Source: JAGMCF01 sp964398885
Lineage (GTDB): Bacteria > Cloacimonadota > Cloacimonadia > JGIOTU-2
NCBI GenBank assembly: GCA_964398885.1
Contig: CAYNOU010000077.1
Location: 1 to 10,925 of the forward strand
DNA: 10,925 nucleotides
Direction: 5' to 3'
This document shows, piece by piece, positions 1-7,354 of the stretch; position 1 is the stretch's first letter; each line of letters opens with the position of its first letter. The notes under the pieces were generated by a model, which made no database searches, was not told where the DNA came from, and worked only from the letters and a program-made list of their open reading frames with translations. A program made the translations under genes and the position numbers.

Positions 1-82
1 TTAACCACGGATAGCACCGATAAGCACCGAGATATTATTATTTTAACCACGGATAAACACCGATAGACACCGAGATATTATT
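1..82. repeat. Two tandem copies of an ACCACGGATA/CACCGA repeat (left end of GxxExxY unit)
   Basis: Two near-identical units, about 1-39 and 43-82, both begin TTAACCACGGATA, contain two CACCGA words and end GAGATATTATT. The same motif occurs inverted at 621-652, so the GxxExxY gene is enclosed by inverted copies. Repeats of this ACCACGGATAAACACCGA style commonly flank GxxExxY genes in environmental genomes (recalled, not searched). The remaining stretch 83-201 contains no gene I recognise. It holds two AGTACT words (143-148 and 189-194) and a partial CGGTGGTTTA motif just before the gene's stop codon. Confidence 0.75.
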
Positions 83-201
83 TATAACTACTTTTAACTC
101 TATTATTCCGCAAAATATTATCTTTAATCGTAAAGTCCCATCAGTACTTTCCCGATTAGATGATTTCGTAAATAGCAGTCTGAATAGAAGTACTCGGTGG
201 T

Positions 202-588
202 TTATAATAAAAGAATTAGTAAATCATTCTTTTCCATTCCAAATTTAGGTTTCCCAAAGTTAATGAGATAACCAACTCTTAATCCTGTGGCTTTTAGATA
301 GTTTAGTAACTGTGCATAATGAATATTTTCAAAATTTTTAACTGTTTTTATTTCAAGAATAATTTTATTTTCTATAACAAAATCAGCATAAAAAGCCTTG
401 TCAATAATAGTGTCTTTATATTTTATGATTAGAAGTTTTTCTTTTTCATAGTGAAATTTATTTTTAGTAAATTCATAAGCGATAGCATGCTTATATACTG
501 ACTCCAAGAATCCAGGACCCAATTCTTTATGGATATCAATACAGATACCGATGATTTTATCACTTAAAGCTTTGTATAGAATAGCCAT
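202..588 (-). CDS. GxxExxY family protein (PD-(D/E)XK-like fold)
   Basis: This 128-residue protein belongs to the GxxExxY family, named for a motif seen here as GFLESVY (residues 26-32, after the typical ELGPG). A second conserved block has Asp69 followed by Glu79-x-Lys81, the acidic-acidic-lysine pattern of PD-(D/E)XK nucleases, and a downstream HYAQLLNYL helix (90-98) with the usual Gln. The length matches the family (about 120-130 residues). The start at 588 is supported by an AGAGGTG ribosome-binding site at 597-603, 8 bases upstream. The gene stands alone and is enclosed by inverted repeats (1-82 and 621-652), which suggests it moves or duplicates with them. The biochemical role is not established; nuclease activity is an inference from the fold motif. 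Confidence 0.9.
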   Translation of the reverse strand: MAILYKALSDKIIGICIDIHKELGPGFLESVYKHAIAYEFTKNKFHYEKEKLLIIKYKDTIIDKAFYADFVIENKIILEIKTVKNFENIHYAQLLNYLKATGLRVGYLINFGKPKFGMEKNDLLILLL

Positions 589-620
589 TTTGAATACACC
601 TCTTTTTTTGAAATAAATTT

Positions 621-652
621 ATCAGTGCCTATCGGTGGTCATCGGTGGTTAA
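621..652. repeat. Inverted copy of the ACCACGGATA repeat (right end of GxxExxY unit)
   Basis: Read on the minus strand this segment is TTAACCACCGATGACCACCG followed by ATAGGCACTGAT. It matches the repeat at 1-32 with a few mismatches and a one-base shift. It ends at 652, immediately before the lepB stop codon at 654-656, so the whole unit sits exactly downstream of lepB without touching its coding sequence. Confidence 0.75.
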
Positions 653-653
653 A

Positions 654-1364
654 TTAAAAAATCTTAAGCAATCTTCTCCAGCGGATACGATGATGCTCGT
701 CCCATGACCAGTAGATTAAGATTGGAATACCTCTTATAAATTCTTTATCTAATAATCCCCAGTAACGCGAGTCGCTGCTGTTATCTCTATTATCTCCCAT
801 TACAAAATATTTTCCTTCGGGGATTACTAAAGGTCCAAAGTTATCCCTGCTTCCCATAAATTCAGAATTGATATAAAGGTGTCCTTTTTCTCTTGGTATT
901 ATACGATAATCTATATGTTGAGTGTAATCTTCCTTTATGTATTTTCCGTTTATGTAAATATTTTTGTCTATAATTTGTAATGTATCACCAGGCATTCCAA
1001 TAATCCTTTTAATAAAATCCCGACGCTTGTAATACTTAAAAAAGAAATTTTTCTTATCCCAATATATAGGACGAATAATTTTAGCATATCTTTCTCTGGG
1101 CTGAGGATCATAACTATCCATAGGATATTTGAAGATAATCGGTTCAAATTGTTTGGGCTCACGGAAATGAAATACAAATTTATTAGCAACCAGGAAATCA
1201 CCAATCAAAAACGAACTTTCCATTGAACCTGATGGTATTCTAAAGGTTTGGATAATAAAAGTTTTTATAATAATTGCTGCAATTCCAGCAAAGATTATTG
1301 CTTCAATCCATTCTCTTAATGCGGACTTCTTTTTTCTCGGTTTTTTTTCAAGTTTTTTTGGCAT
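654..1364 (-). CDS. lepB: Signal peptidase I
   Basis: Membrane-bound Ser/Lys endopeptidase (family S26) that removes signal peptides from exported proteins. The 236-residue product has a very basic N-terminus (1-17), one transmembrane helix (about 20-38), the catalytic-serine box IPSGSM (Ser47), the catalytic-lysine box DFIKRIIGMPGD (Lys119) and the family box GDNRDNSSDSRYWG (190-203). All catalytic elements are present. About 70 residues separate the serine and lysine, including a charged segment (about 82-113) that looks like an insertion compared with short Gram-positive enzymes. AGAGG at 1373-1377 lies 8 bases before the start. The gene follows the acyl ligase gene with a 22-base gap, so the two are probably co-transcribed. 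Confidence 0.96.
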   Translation of the reverse strand: MPKKLEKKPRKKKSALREWIEAIIFAGIAAIIIKTFIIQTFRIPSGSMESSFLIGDFLVANKFVFHFREPKQFEPIIFKYPMDSYDPQPRERYAKIIRPIYWDKKNFFFKYYKRRDFIKRIIGMPGDTLQIIDKNIYINGKYIKEDYTQHIDYRIIPREKGHLYINSEFMGSRDNFGPLVIPEGKYFVMGDNRDNSSDSRYWGLLDKEFIRGIPILIYWSWDEHHRIRWRRLLKIF

Positions 1365-1386
1365 GAATCAAACCTCTTAGATAATT

Positions 1387-2916
1387 TTAATTGGATTTAT
1401 CATTTTCTAATTTTCGGCATATTTTTTCTACTTCTCTGAAATTAACCTTTCCACTTCCCATCATCGGGATATCTTCAATCAGATGAAATTCTTTTGGGAT
1501 TGCGATTGCTGGAAGCTCTTTTTTCATTTGCTTCTTAATATGTTTTTTGTTGATTTCTTTTGTAGTTACAGCTGCAACGATGTCAGAACCTTTTCTTGGA
1601 TTAGGGACATCAACAACGCAACAGACAGCTCCTTCTGGCAGCAGTTTTTCTAAGACATTCTCTACACGAACAAGAGAGATCATCTCTCCACCAACCTTTA
1701 CGAATCTTCTCAATCTACCTCTATGCCAGAGAAATCCATCTTCATCTAATACTCCCATATCTCCGGTGTCATACCAGCCATTACGAATACGAAGTGAAGT
1801 CTCTTCAAGGTCTCCTAAGTAGCCATTCATTACAAGGTCCCCTTTTACTAAAATCTTACCTTCCTTATTTGCAGGAAGTTCTTCATCTGTTTCTCTATCT
1901 ACAATTTTAACCTGAACGCCAGGAAGTGGTTTGCCTATACTGCCAGGTCTATTGGCGCCAGGAACATTTACTGAAATCACAGGACTTGTTTCTGTTGTGC
2001 CATACCCTTCCATAAGTTCTAAATTATGTTTTTTCATATATCCTTCCCTAAGCTGGTCTGTAACTTTATCTGCACCTGCAATAGCATATCTAATAGAGTC
2101 AAAATCACCTGGCTCTGATTTCTGTAAATATCCATAGAAAAAAGATGGGGTTCCTACTACAAGAGTTATTTTATACTTTTTGAGTGAATTGCATATAGCT
2201 TTATAATCTAATGGATTCGCGTGAGCAACAATAGAAGAGCCCATCAAAATTGGTAACCAGAAATTAATTGTTAAACCAAAGACATGAAATAAAGGAAGAG
2301 TGCCTGCAAAGATATCATTTTCATTTATATCAATTACCTGTGGAATTGCATTAACATTATGAGAGATATTCTTGTGTGAGAGTTGAACTGCTTTAGGGTC
2401 TTTCTCGCTTCCACTTGTGAACAGAATAACACAATCTTCATCATCTGAACCTTTGTGAACCCGTGATTGCAAAATAGAGGTTGATAGTTTTGATTTAATT
2501 GCAGCCTTCAGTTTATCCAATGTTGTGAGTGAATCCATTATGTCTTCAAGAAAAACCATTCCTTCTACTGGTTCCACATTAATTTTTTCCAGCAGCTTCT
2601 TACTTGTGATAATAGTTTTAAAGCTGCATTTTTCCTGTGCGTAGATGCAATTTTCTCTTGCACCTGTAGCATAGTTTATCATCACAGGTATTTTACCGCA
2701 CATCAGAGACCCAAGTATAGAGAGCATACAACCTGCCGATGTAGGAACCATTACGCCAATATAATTTCCACGATATTTAGAAAACTTTTTTGAAAGAATC
2801 AGGGATGCGATTAGCATTTTACTATAACTGATTTCTTTATCCGTTGCCTGGTCATAAATAGCTATTTTATTACCAAACTTTTTTGCTGTAGTAATAAATG
2901 ACTGATGTAGTTGCAT
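1387..2916 (-). CDS. Acyl-ACP/acyl-CoA synthetase, Aas C-terminal-domain type (AMP-forming)
   Basis: A 509-residue ANL-superfamily adenylate-forming ligase that activates a fatty acid with ATP and passes it to a thiol carrier. The ATP loop is TSGSEKDPK (167-175). The adenine/aromatic block is YGTTETSP (305-312), the ribose-binding aspartate lies in YDTGD (382-386), the hinge is RGRLRR (399-404), and the catalytic lysine is Lys490 in GSGKVNF. The blocks LPLFHVFGLT and EGYGTTETSPV-SVNVPGANRPGSIG resemble the ligase half of E. coli Aas (2-acyl-GPE acyltransferase/acyl-ACP synthetase), but no acyltransferase domain is fused. A role in recycling free fatty acids into phospholipid is inferred. AGGAAG at 2927-2932 supports the start. 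It is the first gene of a unit with lepB. Confidence 0.9.
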   Translation of the reverse strand: MQLHQSFITTAKKFGNKIAIYDQATDKEISYSKMLIASLILSKKFSKYRGNYIGVMVPTSAGCMLSILGSLMCGKIPVMINYATGARENCIYAQEKCSFKTIITSKKLLEKINVEPVEGMVFLEDIMDSLTTLDKLKAAIKSKLSTSILQSRVHKGSDDEDCVILFTSGSEKDPKAVQLSHKNISHNVNAIPQVIDINENDIFAGTLPLFHVFGLTINFWLPILMGSSIVAHANPLDYKAICNSLKKYKITLVVGTPSFFYGYLQKSEPGDFDSIRYAIAGADKVTDQLREGYMKKHNLELMEGYGTTETSPVISVNVPGANRPGSIGKPLPGVQVKIVDRETDEELPANKEGKILVKGDLVMNGYLGDLEETSLRIRNGWYDTGDMGVLDEDGFLWHRGRLRRFVKVGGEMISLVRVENVLEKLLPEGAVCCVVDVPNPRKGSDIVAAVTTKEINKKHIKKQMKKELPAIAIPKEFHLIEDIPMMGSGKVNFREVEKICRKLENDKSN

Positions 2917-2957
2917 AATTTACATACTTCCTAACATAAAATTTTTTTAAAATCAAG

Positions 2958-2984
2958 AAATTAATTTAATAAATAAGATGTCAA
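2958..2984 (-). promoter_or_regulatory. Candidate promoter for the acyl ligase-lepB unit
   Basis: On the minus strand a perfect TTGACA (2979-2984) is followed after 15 bases by TAATTT (2958-2963), about 40 bases before the ligase start. The spacer is short and the region is AT-rich, so only the -35 is convincing. Confidence 0.35.
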
Positions 2985-3054
2985 TTTATTTAGAAAGATG
3001 TAATATAATTCTTATTTCTTTAAAATTAAAATGAATGAAGAAAGAACAAAAAGA

Positions 3055-3081
3055 TTGACACTTTTTTGATGTCAATACACA
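3055..3081 (+). promoter_or_regulatory. Candidate promoter for the M50 protease gene, with a TTGACA/TGTCAA dyad
   Basis: A perfect TTGACA (3055-3060) lies 31 bases before the M50 start codon. The only -10 candidate at acceptable spacing is weak (TACACA, 3076-3081). TTGACA also pairs with TGTCAA at 3070-3075 around a 9-base centre, which could be an operator dyad or chance. Confidence 0.3.
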
Positions 3082-3091
3082 TTAACTTAAT

Positions 3092-3727
3092 ATGAATCAA
3101 ATAACCCAATTTGTCTTATTAATATTTCCAATACTTTACGCATTAACCGTGCATGAGTTTTCGCATGGTTATGTTGCATATCGTTTGGGTGATGACACTG
3201 CAAAGCGAGCAGGAAGACTGACTTTAAACCCTATTAAACATTTAGACCCAATTGGCACAATAATGCTTTTTATAGCTCATATTGGGTGGGCAAGACCTGT
3301 ACCAATAAATCCATACAATTTTAAAAATATCAAAAAAGATACCGCTTATGTAGCTTTAGCTGGACCTGTTGCAAATTTTATTAGTGCTATCATTTTTAGT
3401 TTGATTTTTAATTTTTTTAACGCACATACATTAGCTTCGTCTCAAAATATTTTTATGGTTATTATTTTCTATACTATCTTTATTAACATTGCCCTGGGTC
3501 TATTTAATTTAATTCCATTTCCGCCTTTAGATGGTTCAAAAATTTTGGGAGCATTTCTTTCTGATGAAGCATATTTTAGATATCAACGATTTGAACGCAA
3601 AGGAGTCCTGATTTTAGTAATTATTATTATTGGTGGGAATCTACTTGGAATACATATAATCAGTGGAATAATTATGCCGCCTATTAAATTTTTTATGAGA
3701 TTGCTTACAGGGGTAGTGATTCCTTAG
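3092..3727 (+). CDS. Site-2-protease-type membrane metalloprotease (peptidase M50)
   Basis: A 211-residue polytopic protein of the M50B family (YwhC-like), zinc proteases that cut within the membrane. The zinc site HEFSH is at residues 21-25 in the first helix, and the third ligand is Asp147 in NLIPFPPLDGSKIL. The family block LNPIKHLDPIG (45-55) and the helix start AGPVANF (90-96) are also present. There are about five hydrophobic segments and no PDZ domain, so it belongs to the short group. No Shine-Dalgarno-like sequence precedes the ATG at 3092; the preceding bases are CACATTAACTTAAT. In many bacteria a gene of this type sits just upstream of trpS, scpA and scpB; here scpA follows after glnA. 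The substrate is unknown. Confidence 0.92.
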   Translation: MNQITQFVLLIFPILYALTVHEFSHGYVAYRLGDDTAKRAGRLTLNPIKHLDPIGTIMLFIAHIGWARPVPINPYNFKNIKKDTAYVALAGPVANFISAIIFSLIFNFFNAHTLASSQNIFMVIIFYTIFINIALGLFNLIPFPPLDGSKILGAFLSDEAYFRYQRFERKGVLILVIIIIGGNLLGIHIISGIIMPPIKFFMRLLTGVVIP

Positions 3728-3732
3728 AAATA

Positions 3733-3776
3733 AAATGACAAATTACAAATGAAACACAAATGAGAAATAAATAAGA
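3733..3776 (+). repeat. Dispersed AAATGACAAATTACAAAT-type repeat
   Basis: This short run of CAAAT/GAAAT words between the M50 gene and the glnA promoter belongs loosely to the family seen at 5219-5257 and, inverted, at 6089-6127. It carries no TCCCGA hairpin. Confidence 0.45.
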
Positions 3777-3787
3777 TTATTTGATAT

Positions 3788-3817
3788 TTGGATTTTGTCA
3801 CCTTAACCTACTATAAT
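3788..3817 (+). promoter_or_regulatory. Probable glnA promoter
   Basis: A perfect TATAAT at 3812-3817 lies 57 bases before the glnA start. The best -35 at 18 bases is the weak TTGGAT (3788-3793). A weak -35 with a strong -10 may mean activator dependence, which would suit a nitrogen-responsive gene, but no clear operator dyad is visible. Confidence 0.5.
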
Positions 3818-3874
3818 TGATAGAAAAATTACAAAATTAAATAAGTTCTGCAAAATTTAGAATTAGGAGCATTT

Positions 3875-5209
3875 ATGGATATTAAAGAAATACTAGAACA
3901 AACAAAAAAGGATAGTGTAGAGTTTATCCTTCTACAATTTACTGATATTTTTGGAGTTATAAAGAGCTTAACAATTCCTGTTAAGCATTTAGCCGACTCA
4001 CTGGAATATGGGACATGGTTTGATGGCTCTTCTATTGAAGGTTTTGCAAGAATACATGAAAGTGATATGATCTTAAAGCCCGATGTTACCACCTATGCAG
4101 TTGTGCCCTGGTTAAGTGCAGATAATGGGAGAACAGCAAGGTTTATCTGTGATATATACAAACCTGATGGAGAGCCTTTTGAGGGAGACCCAAGATTCAT
4201 CTTGAAAAAAGTAATTAAAGAAACAAAAGAAATTGGCTTTGAATATAATGTCGGACCAGAAATGGAATTCTTCTTATTTAAAAAAGAAAATGAAGAACTT
4301 AGACCTTTACCTCATGATAGAGCGAGTTATTTTGACCTATCAACAGACCAAGCATATACAATAAGACGAGATATGATACTAACACTTGAGAGGTTTGGGA
4401 TAGATGTTGAAGCCTCTCACCACGAAGTTGCCCTCGGACAGCATGAAATAGATTTCAAGTATGATAATGCTTTGAAAACAGCTGACAGTGCAACCACATT
4501 AAGATTCGTATTAAAAGCAATTGCACAAGAACATGATTTACATGCTACTTTTATGCCAAAACCAATAATGGGAATTAATGGCTCAGGAATGCATATTCAT
4601 CAGAGTATATTTAATTTAGCAACAGGAAAGAATGCTTTTTATAATAAAGATGATAAATACAAATTATCAAAAATAGCTTATAATTTTATTGCAGGTCAGC
4701 TTCAACATATTAAAGCAATGTCAGCAGTTCTTTCCCCAACAGTGAATTCTTATAAGAGATTAATCCCTGGTTTTGAAGCACCTGTGTATATAAGTTGGGC
4801 AAGAATTAATAGGTCTGCTCTTATTAGAATACCTAAATATTCAACTGGAAAAGAACAATCTATCAGAGTGGAACTACGGTCTCCAGACCCAAGTTGTAAT
4901 CTTTATCTTGCTTTTGCAGTGATGTTAAAAGCTGGATTGGACGGGATAAGGAGAAAGATAAAACCTCCAGAACCAGTTGAAGAAGATATTTATAATTTTG
5001 ATGATGCAAAATTATGTAGTTTAAATATTGCAACTCTTCCTGGTTCCTTGAATGAAGCACTAAATGAATTAAAAAATGATGAATTAATTCAACAAGCATT
5101 GGGAGAGCATACTTATGAAAATTATATTAAAGCTAAAACAAAAGAGTGGAATGAGTATAATCTGCAAGTTACTCAATGGGAGTTGGATAAGTATCTGGAA
5201 AGATATTAA
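3875..5209 (+). CDS. glnA: Glutamine synthetase, type I (GSI-alpha-like)
   Basis: ATP-dependent ligase making glutamine from glutamate and ammonia; a cytosolic dodecamer in this family. The 444 residues equal the length of Bacillus-type GSI-alpha, shorter than the ~470-residue adenylylated GSI-beta. Visible sites are the beta-grasp DGSSIEGF (50-57), metal ligands in GPEMEFF (Glu129, Glu131), Glu184 and Glu191 in EVALGQHEI, NGSGMHIH with His240, the flap Glu301 in RLIPGFEAP, and RSPDP (335-339). Arg59 in GFARIHESDM occupies the place of the Arg that in B. subtilis mediates feedback inhibition and is typical of GSI-alpha, so regulation by glutamine inhibition rather than adenylylation is inferred. 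AGGAG (3865-3869) supports the start. It lies between the M50 gene and scpA, which is unusual. Confidence 0.97.
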   Translation: MDIKEILEQTKKDSVEFILLQFTDIFGVIKSLTIPVKHLADSLEYGTWFDGSSIEGFARIHESDMILKPDVTTYAVVPWLSADNGRTARFICDIYKPDGEPFEGDPRFILKKVIKETKEIGFEYNVGPEMEFFLFKKENEELRPLPHDRASYFDLSTDQAYTIRRDMILTLERFGIDVEASHHEVALGQHEIDFKYDNALKTADSATTLRFVLKAIAQEHDLHATFMPKPIMGINGSGMHIHQSIFNLATGKNAFYNKDDKYKLSKIAYNFIAGQLQHIKAMSAVLSPTVNSYKRLIPGFEAPVYISWARINRSALIRIPKYSTGKEQSIRVELRSPDPSCNLYLAFAVMLKAGLDGIRRKIKPPEPVEEDIYNFDDAKLCSLNIATLPGSLNEALNELKNDELIQQALGEHTYENYIKAKTKEWNEYNLQVTQWELDKYLERY

Positions 5210-5218
5210 AAAAACAAC

Positions 5219-5277
5219 AAATGACAAATGCCAAATTACGAATATCAAATAAAGTCCAATCCCCGATTTGCTCGGGG
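5219..5277 (+). repeat. Dispersed repeat with CCCCGA/TCGGGG hairpin, overlapping the scpA start
   Basis: Positions 5219-5257 match the reverse complement of 6089-6127 at 33 of 39 positions by hand alignment. In both places the repeat leads into a hairpin: CCCCGA (5261-5266) with TCGGGG (5272-5277) here, TCCCGA with TCGGGA at 6062-6077 there. This copy is read through as the first codons of scpA. Confidence 0.7.
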
Positions 5278-6003
5278 ACCAATGACAAAAAATATAAAAT
5301 AAAACTGCCGAATTTTGAAGGCCCTCTGGACTTGCTACTTTTTCTTATTCGTAAGCATAGAATAGATATTTATGACATACCTATTGCTTTTATGCTTTCT
5401 GAGTATTTAAAATATTTATCATTAATGGAAGAACTAAACATCTCTATTGAGGGAGAATTTATGGAGATGGCTGCAACTTTAATTCAAATAAAACTTCGCT
5501 CTCTCCTGCCACGACAGGTTTATGAGGAGGAAGAGGACCTTCAAGCTGAACTGGTAAGTAATTTAATTGCATATCAGGAAATTAAAGGATATGTGAAGTT
5601 TCTAAATAACCTTGCTGAGGAAAACAAATATTATTTTTATAGGAGTCTTGATAAGAATACCCGAAAAGATATTAAGGATTTTGCAATTTCATATAGTATT
5701 GAACAAAATAGTGTTAATCTATATGATTTAATCAAAGCTTTGCAAAAGTACATTCTTCAACCACCTCAAGAGGTACCACAGGATATTATTCTTGAAAAAT
5801 TCAAAGTTGAAGATAAGATAAAAGAAATTCGTAAAATATTAAGAAAAAATAAAAAACTGCTATTCTCTGATATTATAAAAGACTATAGCAAATTAGAGTT
5901 GGTTACATTTTTTCTGGCAATACTTGAGCTGGCAAGAATGAAAAAGATCGCTATTTTCCAGAACAAACAATTTTCAGATATTCATATCAGTAAGAAGAAA
6001 TAA
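5221..6003 (+). CDS. scpA: Segregation and condensation protein A
   Basis: ScpA is the kleisin subunit that bridges SMC heads and ScpB in the bacterial condensin complex. The family signature KLPNFEGPLDLLLFLIRKH starts at residue 28 of the 260-residue reading frame. It continues into the SMC-binding helices (about 32-120), and the C-terminal winged-helix block TFFLAILELARMKKIAI is near 229-245. The first ~24 residues come from a dispersed repeat plus hairpin and do not resemble ScpA. However, no ATG, GTG or TTG occurs in frame between 5221 and the conserved block, so either the repeat supplies the start codon or a non-standard start is used. No clear ribosome-binding site precedes 5221; the glnA stop ends 11 bases upstream, so translational coupling is plausible. 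scpB does not follow. Confidence 0.92.
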   Translation: MTNAKLRISNKVQSPICSGTNDKKYKIKLPNFEGPLDLLLFLIRKHRIDIYDIPIAFMLSEYLKYLSLMEELNISIEGEFMEMAATLIQIKLRSLLPRQVYEEEEDLQAELVSNLIAYQEIKGYVKFLNNLAEENKYYFYRSLDKNTRKDIKDFAISYSIEQNSVNLYDLIKALQKYILQPPQEVPQDIILEKFKVEDKIKEIRKILRKNKKLLFSDIIKDYSKLELVTFFLAILELARMKKIAIFQNKQFSDIHISKKK

Positions 6004-6061
6004 TATCAAACAAAGAAATTTGTAAAATGTAAAAAATGATAAAATGTTTAAATATGTTTAG

Positions 6062-6127
6062 TCCCGATGTATCGGGATTTTGGTAGTTGGAATTTATTTG
6101 TTATTTGTAATTTGGTATTTGAAATTT
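6062..6127 (-). repeat. Inverted copy of the dispersed repeat with TCCCGAT/ATCGGGA hairpin
   Basis: Positions 6089-6127, read on the minus strand, match 5219-5257 at 33 of 39 positions. The palindrome TCCCGAT (6062-6068) and ATCGGGA (6071-6077), followed by TTTT on the plus strand, may act as a weak terminator for the glnA-scpA unit. No gene is seen in 6004-6180. Confidence 0.65.
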
Positions 6128-6196
6128 TGTAGTATGATTACCTGTCAATATTTTATTGAAACGCTATACTATTATAAAATTAAAGTTGTTACAAAA

Positions 6197-6224
6197 AAAG
6201 GCAGAATGTAATTATTCTGCCTTT
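6197..6224 (-). terminator. Rho-independent terminator of the sigma/anti-sigma/Spy-like operon
   Basis: A perfect 11-base stem, AAAGGCAGAAT (6197-6207) with ATTCTGCCTTT (6214-6224), encloses a 6-base loop. On the minus strand it is followed by an unbroken T run (complement of 6192-6199 region). It begins 24 bases past the end of the Spy-like gene. On the plus strand it is followed by TTTAATAATTT, so it may stop transcription from both sides between convergent operons. Confidence 0.9.
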
Positions 6225-6247
6225 AATAATTTCAGACTCTAATAGAA

Positions 6248-6739
6248 TTATCGTTTTGGTGGTGGCTGATTCCACGGTTGATTGTGTATTGCTTTTATTC
6301 GTTCTTGCAACTGTTTTGTAAACTTACGATTAAAAACAAGAAATTTTGCAAATTGCTCTTCTGAAAGATGAGAGCGTAACTTATTATAGAGTTTAGCTCT
6401 TTTATTCTCAAAGTCTTTTGGTAAATTCATCAGTTTGTTATTCAGTTCTGCGATTTTAGCTTCATCTTCATTTTGTTTAATAGCAAATTCTATTTCATTA
6501 AGAAACTGTTGCTGTTGAAAGTAGAATGTTTCCCGATTTTTATCAATTTCTTTTAAAATGGGAAGCACAACTTCGCTCTCTTCTTCACTCAAATCCAGAA
6601 TTTTTAATAATTCTAGTGTCCGATACTGTTTTACAACTTCTCTTTTCTTTCCCTGGATTGGAGCCTGAGGCTTAGCAAACGCTACCCCAGTGATTAAGAG
6701 TAGGATTATTGCTATTACTGTGATTCTTGAGACTTTCAT
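6248..6739 (-). CDS. Periplasmic Spy/CpxP-like (heavy-metal-resistance fold) protein
   Basis: A 163-residue exported helical protein. Residues 1-22 are a signal peptide (KVSR, a hydrophobic core, then cleavage after AFA). The mature part is charged and alpha-helical. It has two related blocks, LDLSEEESEVVLPIL (about 48-62) and LRSHLSEEQFAKFLVF (about 121-136), the positions where LTxxQ-type motifs occur in the Spy/CpxP/CnrX group. The C-terminus is proline-rich (QPWNQPPPKR). Such proteins act as periplasmic chaperones or stress sensors that modulate the sigma/anti-sigma pair. Third gene of the operon, with GGAGGT at 6746-6751 six bases before the start and 19 bases after the anti-sigma gene. 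Family membership rests on pattern and context because sequences diverge. Confidence 0.75.
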   Translation of the reverse strand: MKVSRITVIAIILLLITGVAFAKPQAPIQGKKREVVKQYRTLELLKILDLSEEESEVVLPILKEIDKNRETFYFQQQQFLNEIEFAIKQNEDEAKIAELNNKLMNLPKDFENKRAKLYNKLRSHLSEEQFAKFLVFNRKFTKQLQERIKAIHNQPWNQPPPKR

Positions 6740-6758
6740 TTTTTTACCTCCATTGTTT

Positions 6759-7352
6759 TTATGTTGTTTTTAGTTTATTTATTTCATTCTCAAAAAATTT
6801 AATATCTTCATCTGAGAGCAAATCAATAATATCATATAAATATTCCCAAGTTCCATACAATATCTTATTCCGCAATTCCTCATCTTGATAAATCTCTTTC
6901 AGCATTGATTGTTCAAATGCAATTATGTATTCATCATCAATTAAGTGCGCTTCTGTATATTTATATTCATTTTCAAATACCACATAATTAGGATTAACTG
7001 ATATTTTTTCCTTAAGAGGTACAAATATTATTGCAAATAGAACGAGAACTGCCACAGCAGCGGTAACAATCGCAGGTTTCAACCAATACTTTAGCCAGGG
7101 AAAGCTGCTTTCCTCATATGTAAAAGGCTCAATTTGCGGTTCATTTATAATAGTATCAAATTGGGGAAGTTTGATATTCTTTTTATCAGTTTGTGTAAAT
7201 TCCTTTGTAACATCTATAACCTTTTTCCATTCATTTAATCTTCTCTGGCATGTTTCACATTTATTTATATGGCGAGAGATTTTTTCTTTTTGTTTTGATT
7301 TAACCTCTCCATTTAGATAGTCTAATAGTTTTTTATCTGTAATGCATTTCAT
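6759..7352 (-). CDS. Zinc-finger transmembrane anti-sigma factor
   Basis: A 197-residue membrane anchor that likely holds the neighbouring ECF sigma factor inactive. The N-terminal ZAS/zf-HC2 motif is visible as His28-x3-Cys32-x2-Cys35 (RHINKCETCQRRL). A linker follows, then one transmembrane helix (about 94-112, TAAVAVLVLFAIIFV), then a periplasmic domain of about 85 residues rich in Glu, Asp and Tyr. The start lies two bases after the sigma stop codon, and its ribosome-binding site AGAGGT (7362-7367) is inside the last codons of the sigma gene, so the two are translationally coupled. What releases the sigma factor is not visible; the next gene product is the natural candidate sensor. Confidence 0.92.
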   Translation of the reverse strand: MKCITDKKLLDYLNGEVKSKQKEKISRHINKCETCQRRLNEWKKVIDVTKEFTQTDKKNIKLPQFDTIINEPQIEPFTYEESSFPWLKYWLKPAIVTAAVAVLVLFAIIFVPLKEKISVNPNYVVFENEYKYTEAHLIDDEYIIAFEQSMLKEIYQDEELRNKILYGTWEYLYDIIDLLSDEDIKFFENEINKLKTT

Positions 7353-7354
7353 AC

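Noticed and set aside
1..82. Possible start of a CRISPR array
   Set aside because: Only two units about 42 bases apart with no unique spacers; the unit itself is an inverted flank of the GxxExxY gene.
83..201. Possible gene remnant between the left repeats and the GxxExxY gene
   Set aside because: Translations in both directions contain stops and show no family pattern I can defend.
1547..2137. Plus-strand open frames opposite the acyl ligase, and other antisense frames over glnA, lepB and phnD
   Set aside because: They are shadows of well-supported genes, with no start signals or family resemblance.
3070..3075. TGTCAA as the second half of a regulator operator with TTGACA
   Set aside because: Six-base arms with a 9-base centre in AT-rich DNA are weak evidence; kept only as a remark on the promoter.
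5230..5290. CCCCGA/TCGGGG hairpin as a terminator between glnA and scpA
   Set aside because: It lies inside the scpA reading frame and is not followed by a T run.
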